Source: Typha latifolia (taxonomy: Eukaryota > Streptophyta > Magnoliopsida > Poales > Typhaceae). From it: a DNA stretch of 64,000 bases. Below are positions 35,738 to 48,166 of the stretch, in pieces; within the stretch, counting starts at the first letter, position 1; each line of letters opens with the position of its first letter. The notes under the pieces are model-generated. The model ran no database searches and was not told where the DNA came from. It was given only the letters and a program-made list of their open reading frames with translations. The position numbers were made by a program, and so were the translations under genes. The DNA lies in contig CM034103.1 of NCBI GenBank assembly GCA_019914945.1, forward strand, positions 4,650,001-4,714,000. Reading direction: 5' to 3'.

Positions 35738-36308
35738 TGTTACGATCCGACTATATGGGTTAAGTCAAGTCAAGTCGAATCGAGTCAAATTAGTTACTTA
35801 GCTTTATCTTTCTATTTTGAATTTTAAATAAATTGGATAATCCGCATGTGGATCCAATCTGCTCGGGATTTTACACCTATAAATAAGGGTGGACATGTAT
35901 TGATAATTATCATTGAGAGAAATCTGAGTTTAGCTAGTTATTATTTTCATCCTTATCTTTTTACCTTAGCCGTTAGATTGTCTTTATCTTCATAGAAGTA
36001 TATCATAACCATAGATCCCTTTCAAGCATCCAAACCCTAGCCACCTCCTACCTCCAGCAGCCACCCTACCATATGGCCATCCACCACCAGCCTTGGTTGT
36101 CCACCACCCTCCAACGACCGCCACAATATCGTATATTTACCATTCTGCCATCTCTGACCTATCTCCACCTTTTTATTTTTTAACTTTTCATCCTAACGTC
36201 TGATTTAGGTAAAACTAAAGTCATTATAACCCTAACTCACGAGGCTACCTCTACCTAAATTTTCATAATTTTCTTACAAACGGATCATTCCATATCTGGT
36301 TCGTAACA
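35738..36308 (+). repeat. G2 3' LTR
   Basis: 571 bases from TGTTACGATCCG to GGTTCGTAACA, with short inverted ends (TGTTACG/CGTAACA). A TATA-like CTATAAATAAGGG lies at 35877. Its middle and end match the inner part of both arms of the structure at 50237-51838. Confidence 0.85.
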
Positions 36309-36811
36309 GCCTTTACCTTATAACTCTTTTGATTTTCTTTTCTAACCCTCTCAGATATGTGGTACGTGATAACGACTTGGGATATCCTGAGAAGATATTT
36401 TAGAGCAAAGATGAGGTGAGTTATAGACGTGAGGTGATATAGAAGATAGTTTATCTAAATAGTGAGTTGTACAATTATTGGATATTTGTACTCTATTGTA
36501 TCAGACAATGAATTGTATAATACAGGTCGAATTATATTGTATTTGTATATTAGTGGTGTTAATGGTATCTTGATAGTTTGTCGTGACTTATGTGGGCTCT
36601 GCTAGATTATGTAGCTGTCTAGTATAGTTGTTGTGGATATAGATATAGATATGATAACATGTTTAACTTGATGATGTCATGATTTATTTTATGATGAATT
36701 ATGTGAGCTTAGAGTGTATGCGTGGCGGCCCCGCCCATCCTGTTGTGTGTGCCCCGCGTGCCTTATGTGCACATGGGTGTGCATTTGACCGTGTCGGGCA
36801 GTGGCGTTACA
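36309..36811 (+). repeat. L2 LTR, 3' part, after the G2 insertion
   Basis: It continues the plus-oriented L2 LTR with GATATGTGGTACGTGATAACG, AAGATGAGGTGAG and a GC-rich end (GTGGCGGCCCCGCCC) finishing GGCGTTACA at 36811, the same as the L2 3' ends at 43543 and (inverted) 41418 and 6645. Confidence 0.75.
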
Positions 36812-39644
36812 CGTCCGCCATCCCAAGTCTACCAAACCTCTTAAATTATTCGCCGACCCAATCGTCGAATCTCAAGGACACCATTAACATTGAAGGTTTA
36901 CGATGAACCTAGCTTTCGCCTTTGAGATCAAGTTCATGTGGATCTTGTGAAATGGTAGACCCATTTGGATCACCAATTGGAGGAGGGTCAATCACCCAAG
37001 GAGGCATGCATTCATCTGATCTTTCTTGTTTCAAGTCTAAATACTCGAATTCCTACTACAAATTAAAATTATTTTAACACAATCTTGATTTTATAATTAT
37101 ATTCAAAATAAATTTCAATTTTTTCACTCAAAAAAATTTCAATTTAAACTTGATCAGTGCTCACCTCAATTAAGATTTGACTGAACTACGCCCATACATA
37201 CTAAGGATCGCGACAAGCCAAATGGCACCTTAATGGGCTCCTCTCCGGGACTCGTCGATCGAACCAACAGGAGGAGGCGGTGAAAATGAGCCGTAGCACA
37301 TGGGAGGAGTGGGCACTTTAGATTGTATTGCATCAAGCCTGCAATGACATTATATCTACCTGTATCACGTCATTAACATTCTAGGTGTAAACTCAAATAA
37401 TTGAGGAAAAGAATATCCCAAAAATTGTCGGTATGACATAGGCAACGAAGAATATATTACAGCTCAGCATCAACTATTGATCATGCATCCAGGAAGAGGT
37501 CGGTTCCACATAACGGGATCTGATTCCCTGCAGCTCATCACGATTGCATGTGAGTTTACAGATGTTAGTCCATGATTGGCTGACAGATAAGATTGTTACG
37601 ATCCGAGATGCAATGGATCCGATAAGATTGCTCTCGCTCTTAAAACAAGGCCATGCATTATACATATCACCATGCTATATATCCTAAACACTGTTGTGAC
37701 TTGTGAGATTCAATGTTTGGAAATAGATATTTTTAATGCTTCTTATCTGTTCTTTTTGTTCCTGTTAAAGCTTACTTAATTTGTAAGTCTAACTTGTGCC
37801 CCTTGGAGAAAAAAAAATTAAAATTTGTGCCTCTTAGGGTAGTACAACCTCACAGCGGGCACGTTTGTAACATTTGCTTCATCTATCTGGCATGTCATAG
37901 TTGGCTTCCTATTATAAGTACGTGCTAGATTCTTTTCAAATTTAACATCCTCAATTATTTCTAGTTGTACCATTCACCTACGACCTTCGAAATCGAAACT
38001 CTAAAACTAAAAGGTTAAAGTGGTCTTGTCCATTTTCAGATTAGGACAAATGTATGGTACAGGGAAGTTGAAATATTCCAAAGTTTTGATCGGATATAGT
38101 AATCATACAGGATAAGAGGATGGCCTAGTGGATCAAAAATTTTATGGATCAACCTTCTCAAAGACTCTAACCGGGAGACTGCAAATATATAAGTATGCAG
38201 AGGGCTATGACATTGAAACAGGAGAGGCAATTATTGTGCAAAAGGTTGAAGAAATGCTGATACTGGAATTGGCCATCTGGGTATTACCTTTCACCCTCGT
38301 ACTCGCTCCGCTCCGGCGATTGGTGTGTTTAGTATCAAGGTTTCAGCAGCTGGTTGAGAGCATGGTCGACTGGCAGTCGGCATCGGGCACGATCTGGAGC
38401 CGATTGGACAGGCTTAACTCTTCATCAGCAATGACGTGATGCTACAATTCTTTTCCTGCAAATATAGAAGGAAATGGATGTGATTCTTTTCTTTTCTTTT
38501 AATCTTTATGATCATTTTTTAATTGAATGTGTATAGAGATTCAATAGCCATTTTAGATTTCCTGTCATGCATCAGATGCTTAACAAAAATAAGAATCTCA
38601 ATAAAGGAAATAAAGTTTGGGAGTTTGAGATCTCAGCAAAGCTTTCAAAATTTAGCCTTGATTTATCGCTTAAATTCTGAGGCTAACATCATCAGATCAT
38701 CTCTCTCCACATTTACTCGCTCAGAATACATTATCAGCATGAAACTTGTTGGCACTACATTCTTCTTCGTTAACTATTATTTTTTATATTCTGCACTTTG
38801 AATTCATAATTAGTTCTTTAATATTGTTTCGCTTCTTCAAAATCCTCTGAATGTAAGATCCTTGGGAATTGTAGCAAGAAATACCATTGATTTCCCGCAG
38901 ATAGAGCCAGATCACTATGGTAAGCGGATAATTACTTAGATCCAACAATCGCTTCATGTTCAACAAGCGTTAAGTTATGGATAAAAATGTTGAAAGTGAC
39001 AAGAGAAGGGCAAGTGAACTACGTACGTCACAAGAATATTTATCTGATTCAAATTTTAGACACCAAAGGGAAGCATAAGCTTCGTGTTACCTTTATGCTT
39101 TGGGATGGCTGCCACATGAACCAACCAATTAAATTTAGAGGGCCTAGTGTCATCAGATTTCTGTCACGAATCTCTAACATAAAACCCGACACCCACAAAT
39201 AGTAATTAAAATTCTAAAATAAATTGATACATCGAATATGGTACTTAACCTACAGAGTTCCCACTAAGCGGCTTTTTAATTTTCTACAAAATAACAAGTC
39301 CTCATGAGCTAGACACCTAGCAAATAACTCACTCTACTAATAATATGTCTAATAAAAATATCAACAAGTGATACATATAGTAGCAGATAAAGAATTATAA
39401 TAATATATATAAGCCGTCTTGGAAAATAAATAATTTTTTTATCTCTTATACTGAATTTCAAAATCCATATATGTTAAAATCATAAATGATTCATAGTATC
39501 TCATATTAAATAAATCAACATAAAATGAATCAATCTCCACTAAAGCGTATTCTCATGGAAATCAAATTAGAAATCATTTATATTAACACAATCTGAATAA
39601 ATCAATATAAAACGAATCAATCTCTGCTAAAAGTGTACTATCAT
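36812..39644. other. 2.8 kb without a recognised gene or element
   Basis: Mixed-composition DNA. Short open frames exist, for example 38128-38439 (+, 103 codons), 37474-37665 (-) and 38523-38801 (+), but none shows a motif I recognise and none is long enough to support a gene. A minus-strand ATG near 37011 opens a 32-codon Pro-rich frame (MPPWVIDPPPIGDPNG) that might be an exon or fragment. This is the largest stretch in the window not explained by transposons. Confidence 0.4.
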
Positions 39645-41356
39645 TGTAGGAACCATAAAAAGTATAAAAAAAAAATTTGGGCACGCACGTGCGGGGCATG
39701 TGCGCCCCTTTCCTCTTCTCCTCCTCTCTCTTTTCTTCTTCCCCTGCTTTCCTTCTTTACTTTTTCTTTTCTTCCTTCTCCCCGCCTACAGTTGTCTTTA
39801 GCAATCTTTGGGATGCCGTCGCGCCGGACCACAGCCGAGCTTGCCAACCCGGGGATCGAAGCGTCGAAGCTCCCTCCATCGTCAGGTATGTTTAATTTAA
39901 AAATGTGTTAGTGAGTTGGGTCTTCTCCTTCAATTTTTCCTCCTCTCAGTCTCGCCATGATCAGGCAGACCGGTGGCCTCGTGCTTGGCTGCATCGGTCC
40001 AGTGAGCTTCCCCTCTTCACAAGGATGTCACTAGTGGCTTCCTTTGGTGCCCTCGTGGCTAGAGCCATTGAGTGGCCCCTCGCCTTGGTTGCCGCCATGG
40101 TGAGGTGCATTCTCGCCGCCAACCACTATGGTAGCTATGCTTCCCCTCAGCTGGCTTCTGCTTGCCAAGGGGAGCATGTCGATGAGTTCGGCTAGCTTGT
40201 CGGCGGTTGGGTTCACCGACAGCACCCCTCCCCCCCACCGATTGGGTCCTTGTCGTCAATGGATGGTGGTTGTCTTCCCCACCGGCGGGGTAGGCATCGT
40301 GGGTGCCTTCCTCTGCCGACGGGGCATCGTCCGGCCAATTAGCCCTACTATCCAATGGCGGTGACCACCAGCAGCCATCCTCCCTTCCTCCCTCCTTTCA
40401 GATGAGGTGAGGAAGGAGGGAGGGGAGTGGTGCCTTGGGCTTGGGCTAGGTGCAGCCAGCCCGAGTGCTACGTTGGATTGGGTGCGGCCTAGCCCGAGTT
40501 CCGGGTTGGGCTGGGTGCGGCCCAGCCCGAGGCTTGCGTGCGGCCCGGCCCGTGCCCGCATTCCGAGTCAGGCCGCGTGCGGCCCAGCCTGTTGTTAGGA
40601 TGGTTTTGTTTGCAATGTCGGTCCTATTGTATTTACCGCTTTTTGAGTCTGTAAATGGGATGCCAACCCCATGTCTTTTGCATGTTTTTGAGTGCCTTTT
40701 GGTTTCCTTCAAGAGCTCCTTGCGAAGCAAACTTGGGATCGCAATATTAGTGTCGTCGCAACACTAGTTTGGGATTTTCCCCGCACATGCCTATAAAACT
40801 CATGGGCCAAAACCCAAATGGGACTTATTTCCAAAACGTAACGCCCCACAAGACCTTTGAACCCCCTAGGTTGTAGAATTGGGGATGCTCATACTTAGTA
40901 GTATTGGAGAACTATCGAGAAGCATTAAGTGAGCCAGCTTCGATAGATAATTGCAATCTTGCCCTCGATGGCTATCCTACCCCTTTAAATTTCTTGTCAT
41001 TGGCATGTTTTGTAACTTCTTTTTCAATCAATAGAGAATCGCAATCTTGTTTGCTAAACATTGTATTTTTCTTGTCTTTGCTTTGTCGCAATCCAAAAAC
41101 AGGTGCATCGCTTGTGAAGCGAATGGCTGGCTTAAGTTTGCTACTTGGAAGTTGAGCACCGCGCGGTCGTTGTCTATCTCAAAGACTTAGTCCGTGACAC
41201 TGTGCATGCGTTTATCTTACTGTTATTATTACACGTCATGCATGGTAATTTATATTTTATGGTTCAGTAAGATTTCACATATTATAATATCTACGCATAT
41301 TTATTTGGCATGATCATGTGTTTAGCATGCAAAATATGATAACGATGGGTGTTACA
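39645..41356 (+). repeat. Possible divergent L2-type LTR
   Basis: The left end TGTAGGAACC followed by an A-run and GGGCACG..GCATG resembles the L2 start (TGTAATAACC...GGGCA..ATG), and the right end reads GGGTGTTACA. Between them are a CT-rich tract (39700-39790), a GC-rich block and an AT-rich tail, in the same order as an L2 LTR. No target duplication was found. Small open frames here look compositional. Confidence 0.42.
40445..40590 (+). repeat. GC-rich minisatellite
   Basis: Four to five imperfect copies of a unit containing GGTGCGGCCCAGCCCGAG, spaced about 28-40 bases, within the GC-rich block of the preceding LTR-like region. Confidence 0.65.
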
Positions 41357-41417
41357 TTATGCTTGTTGTATTATATAATATCATGCCGTTTGCACACATA
41401 CACGATAGTACCCGACA

Positions 41418-42428
41418 TGTAACGCCCTCACCCAGCACGGGCATATGCACGCCCACGCACCCACACGGCACGTGCGGTTCACGCGACAGGTCGGGCGGGG
41501 CCCGTCATGCACAGGTACACTCATGTGCACATATAATCTAATACCAAATAAATCATACTATCAACCAAATAAACCTGTTAATATATGAATAACCAAGCCT
41601 ACAAAATATATACTAGACCACTATATAATTTGGCAGATCCACACAAGGCCACAACAATCCATTAAAATACAACTAAATACTGAGATACAAGTACATTATA
41701 ATCTGACCTGTGTTATACAAATCATCATCTATACAATGAAGTACAAATATCAAATAATGGTACAACTCAATATTTGGTTAAACTATCTTCTATACCATCT
41801 CACGCCTATAGCTCATCTCATCTTGGCTCTAAAATATCTCTTCAAGACACCTCAAGTCCCTATCACGTATCATAATATCTTGGGGGGGTTACAAAATAAA
41901 TAAAGAGAGAGTCATGAGAAAAAGGCTTAGTAAATAGAACTTACCCCAAATCAGTGATGCCAAAGAGAGTAAATCATGTACTGGATAATATGAATCAGAA
42001 GACAGCATGATGCCATGTATGAGCATATATATATGTATCATCAATGGCATATATATAAATAAAATTAATTCGCATGAATGAGCATGTTATATCCTCAACC
42101 AAAAATATATCTCATAATGAAATTACAATATAACATCACCGAATATAAAAACATATGATGTATAATCATCACGATCCAATAATACTAGTCACATCAATAA
42201 TGATGCATGATGCATACCAACCACTAGATAATCGTATATGTCAGAGCCAGATATAATCCACATATCTCTCACTATCACAATCATTCATTTCAACTCTGAA
42301 TATCATCCACCATGCTAGACTAGGGTACTCAGCCCCAAACTCGATACTCATCATGCCGCAAGCTCAGAGCATACCTTGTCATACGCTAAGAGTATCTCTG
42401 TAGATAAATCATACCCTGCCATACGCTA
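41418..42428 (-). repeat. L2 LTR 3' half, left arm of palindrome
   Basis: From TGTAACGCCC at 41418 it follows the L2 3' half in the same order as 6645-7700: GC-rich end, TATA-rich middle and hairpin repeats. It joins the opposite-strand copy at about 42428. Confidence 0.82.
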
Positions 42429-43543
42429 AATCATACCTTTAGCGTATGGCAGGGTATGATTTATCTATAGAGATATCCTTAGCGTATGGCCGGGTATGAT
42501 TTATCTACAAAGATACTCTTAGCGTATGACATGGTATGCTTAGAGCTTGTAACATGATGTGTATTGAGTTTGGGGTCGGGTACCGTAGTCCAGCATGGTG
42601 GATGATATTCAAAGTTGAGACGGATGATTATGATAGTGAGAGTTATGTGGATTATATCTGCCTCTAACATATACGATTATCTAGTGGTTGGCATGCATCA
42701 TGCATCATCATTGATGTGACTAGTATCATTGGATCATAATTATTATATATGATATGTTGTTATATTCGATGATGTTATATGGTAATTTCATCATGTAATA
42801 TATTTTTGGTTGAGGATATAATATGCTCATTCATGAGAATTGATTTCATTCATATATATGTCATTGACGATACATATATACATGCTCATACATGACATCA
42901 TGCTGCTTTCTGATTTAAATTATCCAGTACATGATTTACTCTCTGTTTGGCTTTATTGATTCGGGGTAAGGTCTATTCACTGAGCCTTTTGCTCATGACT
43001 CTCTTTATTTATTTTTTTAAACCCCCATAGATATTATCGTACGTGATACCGACTTGAGATATCCTAATGAGATATTTTAGAGCAAAGATGAGGTAAGCTA
43101 TATATTTGAGACAATATAGATGATAGTTTATTTAGAAATTGAGTTGTGCCAATATTTAATATTTGTACTCTTTTGTATTACACGTTGATTTGTATAATAT
43201 AGGTCGAATCATGGGGTACTCTGATATTTGTTATTTTAGTTGTATCTTGAAAGTTTGTTATGATCTGTGTAGGTCCTGCTAGATTATGTAGTGGTCTAGT
43301 GTATATTGTTATGGACTTGGATATTCATATGTTAACAGATTTATTTGATTAATAGTATGATTTATTTGGTAATAGATTATGTGATCATGGATAGGTTAGC
43401 AGGTTTTATTTGATGATGTCATGATTATATGTGCACAGGAGAGTATTCGTGCATGACAGGCCCCGCCCGACCTATCGCGTGCGCCGCATGTGTCGTGTGG
43501 GCGCGTAGGCGTGCACGTGCCTATGCCGGGCGAGAGCGTTACA
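42429..43543 (+). repeat. L2 LTR 3' half, right arm of palindrome
   Basis: It mirrors 41418-42428 and ends GAGCGTTACA at 43543. At the centre the arms meet around a 7-base loop between AAATCATACCCTGCCATACG and its complement. The arms look roughly 85-90% alike by eye. Confidence 0.82.
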
Positions 43544-43547
43544 CTAC

Positions 43548-45056
43548 AGATCAACTGGACATAAAATTATAACAGTATAATCATCTCTAATAATCTCTAT
43601 CTATCGTCATCATACTTATATCCCAGATCAGCCTAATCAAATATATGATAAAATATGCTTGACTAAAATCATTCTAGATAAAGTCATATAATCATGTTGT
43701 TGGCCAAAACATGCATGTACATAGTATATAATATATCCTAATTTGAGAAAGGCGTCTAGGGGATAAGACTACTCACTTCTGATTAAAAGACACAACTGAC
43801 GTATCCATCACATCTGGCAAACGAGCAACAACTCGTCCTAATAGGGTCCACGGGGCCTCAAATAAAGGGTTCGGGATCTGAAAATATTTAAGTAGCATGA
43901 AGTTAGCCGTTCACCTAATTAAAATATGTTCATGTAATATATGATGATTTATTAGGCTTTAGAATTTTTACTTATCTTTATAACTAGCTAGATTTTTAAT
44001 TATAAATAAAAATATAAATATAGATAAAAACCTAATTATAATTAAATTATATCTTGATTAATTAGGGACTATGTAATCATTACTTTATAAAATAAAATAA
44101 AAATTAATACGTAAGCATAGTATTTTATTTGTTACAAAATAATAATGTATAATAAACTATTAGAATTACTTAAAATGTATCTTATTCTACAAATTTGATA
44201 ATTATAATTTACAAATCAATATAGTAATCTAATAGAGATATAAATAAATAAATATAAGTATTACCTATATTTATACCTGATTAATCATTAATCATACAAA
44301 TTATAATTAATAATAAACATATTGTAGAATATATATTGTTATTAAAATAATTAATGTCTAAATAATCTATTTGCATTAATTAAGAAGGAAAAGTCTAAAT
44401 AAATAACATCAATAAAACAAATAAATAATTAATTAATTAAGACAGTGCTATCAGTGCTGGGCTGAGCCTAGCACTGTGTAGAAAGAGAAGGAGAAGAAGC
44501 CGAGGAAGAAGAAGAAAAAGAAAGAACAAAGAAGAAGAAGAAGAAGAAGAAGAAGAAGAGGGGAAGAAGGGAGGAGAGGATGGAGGGGGTTGCGAACCCG
44601 GGCCGGCGGAAAGGGCACCGGCCGATGCTGGCCAGCCAACGATTGGCGGCTCGGCTCCGACGAGCCCGAGCTTGAGTATTAGCGCATGCGCAAGAGAGAG
44701 AGAAAGGGAGAGAGAGAGAGAGAGGTAGAGGGGGAGAGGGAGGCTTACCGATGTTAGTGGAGGTGGCAGCGGCAGCGGCAGCGGTAGGCCGACGGAGTGG
44801 CGACGGTAGTAGATAGAGAGAGAGAGAAAGAGAGAAAAGTGAGATAGAGAATGAAAGAGAGAAAGAGAGAGAGAGAGAAATAAAAGGGAGAGAGGTGGTG
44901 GGGAGGGAGGCCGCGGCGGCGGCGGTGGGGCCCACCGCGCTAGCTGGCTTGGCGGGCCGGTGCTTGGGGCGCGTGGCGCCTTCCCCATCTGCCACTACAT
45001 GGCACGAGGCTGTCGTGCCATATAGTGAATTGTTTTTTAGAGATTGGGTTGTTACA
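43548..45056 (-). repeat. L2 LTR 5' part, truncated
   Basis: The right edge reads GGGTTGTTACA (LTR start on the minus strand), with GA-rich and GC-rich segments (44460-45000) and an AT-rich block (43890-44440) matching 28240-29800. It was inserted into G1 RNase H/integrase sequence that resumes at 45057. The 3' half is missing, replaced by the palindrome at its left. Frames across the GA tract are shadows. Confidence 0.78.
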
Positions 45057-46066
45057 GTACATGCATACCTCAACTCGTCAATGAAGGGAAAGGTAGGAGA
45101 ATAATAGGGCTACAAGCTCGGAGGTATCGAGTTGGCACGATAGTGCATCCGCCGCTCTATTTTCTATTCTCTTCTTGTATTGTATTTCATAATCATACCT
45201 AACAATTTTGTGACCCATCTTTGCTGTGCCGTAGTGTGTATACGTTGTCCCATAAAGTATGAAGGACTCTCTTAATCGGTTCGTATAATGAATCGTCTAC
45301 CGATCAAATAAGGCCTCCACTTTGTCACTGCATGCAAAATTGCCAACATCTCTCTCTCATAAGTAGATAATTGCTGAGATTTTTGTGATAAAGCCTTGCT
45401 AAGATAGGCAATGGGACGTCCTCCTTGCATTAGTACAACTCCTATGCCAACTCCCGACACATCACATTCCACAATGAACTCTTTAGTGAAGTTCGGTAGC
45501 ACTAAAACAGGTGTCGTCGTCATTGTTATTTTCAATTTTTCAAAGGCTGTAGTGGCTTCATCCGTCCATCTAAAAGAGTCTTTCTTGAACAAAGAAGTGA
45601 GAGAAGCAGTGATCTTGCCGTATCCGGGGATGAAGCGGCGATAATATTCGGTCAACCCCAAAAATCCTCTCAATCTGGTGGTAGTAGTAGGGATAAGCTA
45701 GGCGGTCATGAGGTCCCACCGCTGGTCCTTCTTGAAACTCCAATCGTCATCGAGGAGATGATGAACCCAATCAGTTCATGACATATTCCTTGAAATCATT
45801 GTGATCATTTTGAATTGTGTCAACTCTATGCAGCAATATTTGAAATATGCCCCTAAGTTCATCCGCCAAGCCCATATTCACACCCATGGACATTGGTTGA
45901 CTCAGTCCTACCATGGTCACTCTTAAAGAATCGGCCTCATGGTTTGGGTCATCGTGGATTGATTCTTTCCTTATCAGTGTGCTCTCCATAGATCTCCTTG
46001 TTGATGTCATCTTCGTTATTTCAACCATTAATGGAGGTCTGAGGTTCGCTTGCTCTGATACCAGAT
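45057..46066 (-). pseudogene. Deleted G1 element: gag start joined to RT end and RNase H
   Basis: From the PBS (46049-46066, CTGGTATCAGAGC) the minus strand encodes the gag N terminus (MVEITKMTSTRRS through FKEYVMN, ending 45771). At about 45690 it jumps to the RT end ([23 protein letters not shown]), with CAT at the join, and into RNase H (45673-45272, [35 protein letters not shown]). RNase H continues with a shift toward LDELRYAC at 45057. The first RNase H Asp is kept, but the Ala-Ser-Gly after it reads Val-Ser-Gly. Confidence 0.85.
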
Positions 46067-46926
46067 TGATGGGTTCTTGTACCAAAAGATCAGCTATGGA
46101 ATGATTCCTTCAAAATCTGGATGTAGTATAGGAATCAGTTCGCGCAACCGTGGGAAAATATTTGATAAATATTCTCCGGTAGTTAGAAAATTACAAAACT
46201 ATGTGGATTCGATTTGTAACTTCTGGATCTACAACTTTCATATCACAGATTCAAATGCAACAAGGATGAAAATACGGAATAACGTGGGTGATGGTAGTGG
46301 TGACGGGTGGAGTGGATGTTAGGGTTATGGATGGCTATGGAGGTGAAGATAGATGGTGGATGTGACTAAGGGATATAGACGAAGGGAACGAAGTGGTCAA
46401 GATCCCAAAGAAGAGTGGTGACTCGACAGTCGAGGAAGATTAGAAGTTAGGAGAAACCTTGCCAATAGTAGAGGTGGAAGGATGGTGAAGAGGGAGGAGG
46501 GAGATTAGGGTAGATAGATGATAGAGAGGCAAAAAATCAATATTCTAATAGCATAATGAATTTGGCTGTCATCCACATAAATACAGGGGCTAGCCAACAA
46601 GTTCTAAAACAATAAGTAACCCTAATTCTAGAAGATTCTCGCAGATCGCGTTCGAACGCGCTCGACCGCATTCGACCGCGTTTGAACGCACAAAAGACAT
46701 TCTCTATATGTGCAAACGCGATGTAGGCATTCAAACACAGACGTTCGAACTCGCCCGACCATGTTCGAATGCACAATATATGTTCTCTGTATTTGCAAAC
46801 CTAATGTAGGCGTTCGCAAGGGCGTTCGAAGGCGACCCCTCCTGTGTTCGAACGAGACCTACATAAATTTTATTTTAATGAAAATAAACAACTAATATAA
46901 GAAGAAAAGATCCTAACTAAGCGTAT
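46067..46926 (-). repeat. G1 5' LTR of the deleted element
   Basis: It runs from about 46926 (ACGCTTAGTTAGGATC on the minus strand) to ACCCATCA at 46067, next to the PBS. The motif cluster at 46640-46860 includes GCGTTCGAACGC and variants. Length is about 860 bases, equal to the G1 LTR at 62334-63175. Confidence 0.83.
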
Positions 46927-46980
46927 AATAATAATAATAATAAGTTTAATTAATAATAATAATTATTAAAAATAAATATA

Positions 46981-47560
46981 TGACACAAAAAACTTATTGG
47001 TTGCGTGGCATGAGCGCCATGCAAGGCTGGCACTATGGGTGCCACGCACCCCCAGCCATTGGCTCGGCCAACCGGTCTGGGCCAGCGGGGGCGCAGTGGG
47101 CCCTACTACTGCACCCCTCACCGTCTCTCTCTATAGTGCTCTCTCCAACTCTCTCGTTCTCTCTTTCATTCTCTCTCTTACCCTCCTCTCTCTCTCTCGA
47201 GCTCTCTCTTTCTCTCCTCTTACCGACATCGGCCTGTCGCTGTTGCTGTTTGTATCGCTGCTGCCGCACCCCTTTCACTGCCTCTCTCTCTATAGCTCTC
47301 TCTCTCCTTCTCTTATCGATACCGGCCTGCTGCCTTTGCCGTCGCCGTCGCCGCTGCACCCTATCACCGCCGCACCCCATCACCGCCTCTCTCTCTATAG
47401 TTCTCTCTCTCTCCCTCTAAGACTCTCGCGCTCTCTCTCTCACTCTCTCTTACCATCCTCTCTCTCTCTTGAGCTCACTCTTTCTCTCCTTCTCTTACTG
47501 ATGCCGGCTTGCCGCTGTCGTCGTCGCCGTCGCCACCACCGCCACCATCGTAACCTAGGT
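46981..47560 (+). repeat. L2 LTR fragment with CT-rich microsatellites
   Basis: Plus-strand sequence GTGGCATGAGCGCCATGC, GCGGGGGCGCAGTGGGCCC and then long CT-rich runs matches the complement of 44690-45000. The long frame across 46997-48241 is produced by CT-rich repeats and the duplication to its right, and is not a gene. Confidence 0.65.
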
Positions 47561-48166
47561 GAGCCTCCCTCCCTTCCCTTCTCTTCTTCTTCTTCTTTTC
47601 CTCTAGCCCCCGTTCACTTTAGGAATAACAAAACTGTTTGTTCCATAATATCTCTTGTTATTCCAAAATATCAGCCAAACATCATAATAATACTATTCCA
47701 GAATATTACTACTATTCATCAAAATTACATTTTAAACCTACTTTTATGTAATGACTATTTTACCCTTCGATTGACTGTAGTCAATCCCACCTCTTGTCAA
47801 CTCTCCTCTTTCTACTCTCTCCTCTCTCATTCTCTTCCACCATCTCCCCCCTCAATCTCTGTAGAGCCTCCCTCCCTTCCCTTCTCTTCTTCTTCTTCTT
47901 TTCCTCTAGCCCCCGTTCACTTTAGGAATAACAAAACTGTTTGTTCCATAATATCTCTTGTTATTCCAAAATATCAGCCAAACATCATAATAATACTATT
48001 CCAGAATATTACTACTATTCATCAAAATTACATTTTAAACCTACTTTTATGTAATGACTATTTTACCCTTCGATTGACTGTAGTCAATCCCACCTCTTGT
48101 CAACTCTCCTCTTTCTACTCTCTCCTCTCTCATTCTCTTCCACCATCTCCCCCTCAATCTCTTGTA
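47561..48166 (+). repeat. 303-bp tandem duplication
   Basis: Two nearly identical units, 47561-47863 and 47864-48166, begin GAGCCTCCCTCCC and contain CCCCCGTTCACTTTAGG and CTGTTTGTTCC. They differ by about one-base indels near the end (CTCCCCCCTC against CTCCCCCTC), so the duplication is recent. Confidence 0.9.

Larger units (their letters stand above)
33375..36308 (+). mobile_element. G2 gag-only Ty3/gypsy derivative
   Basis: Layout is partial LTR, PBS, gag and full 3' LTR, with no protease, RT or integrase. The end of gag (about 35680) runs straight into the polypurine-type GAGGACAAGGTGTCGGAAGCATGG before the LTR. The last coding bases resemble the extreme pol 3' end of G4, so a pol deletion is likelier than an ancestral absence. 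It lies inside an L2 LTR. Confidence 0.78.

Noticed and set aside
38128..38439. 103-codon plus-strand frame as a host gene
   Set aside because: No motif, no codon-use or splice support and no neighbouring exons could be recognised; it is mentioned only as an open frame.
41418..43543. Target-site duplication around the LTR palindrome
   Set aside because: The flanks CGACA and CTACA agree at only four of five positions, too weak to claim a duplication.
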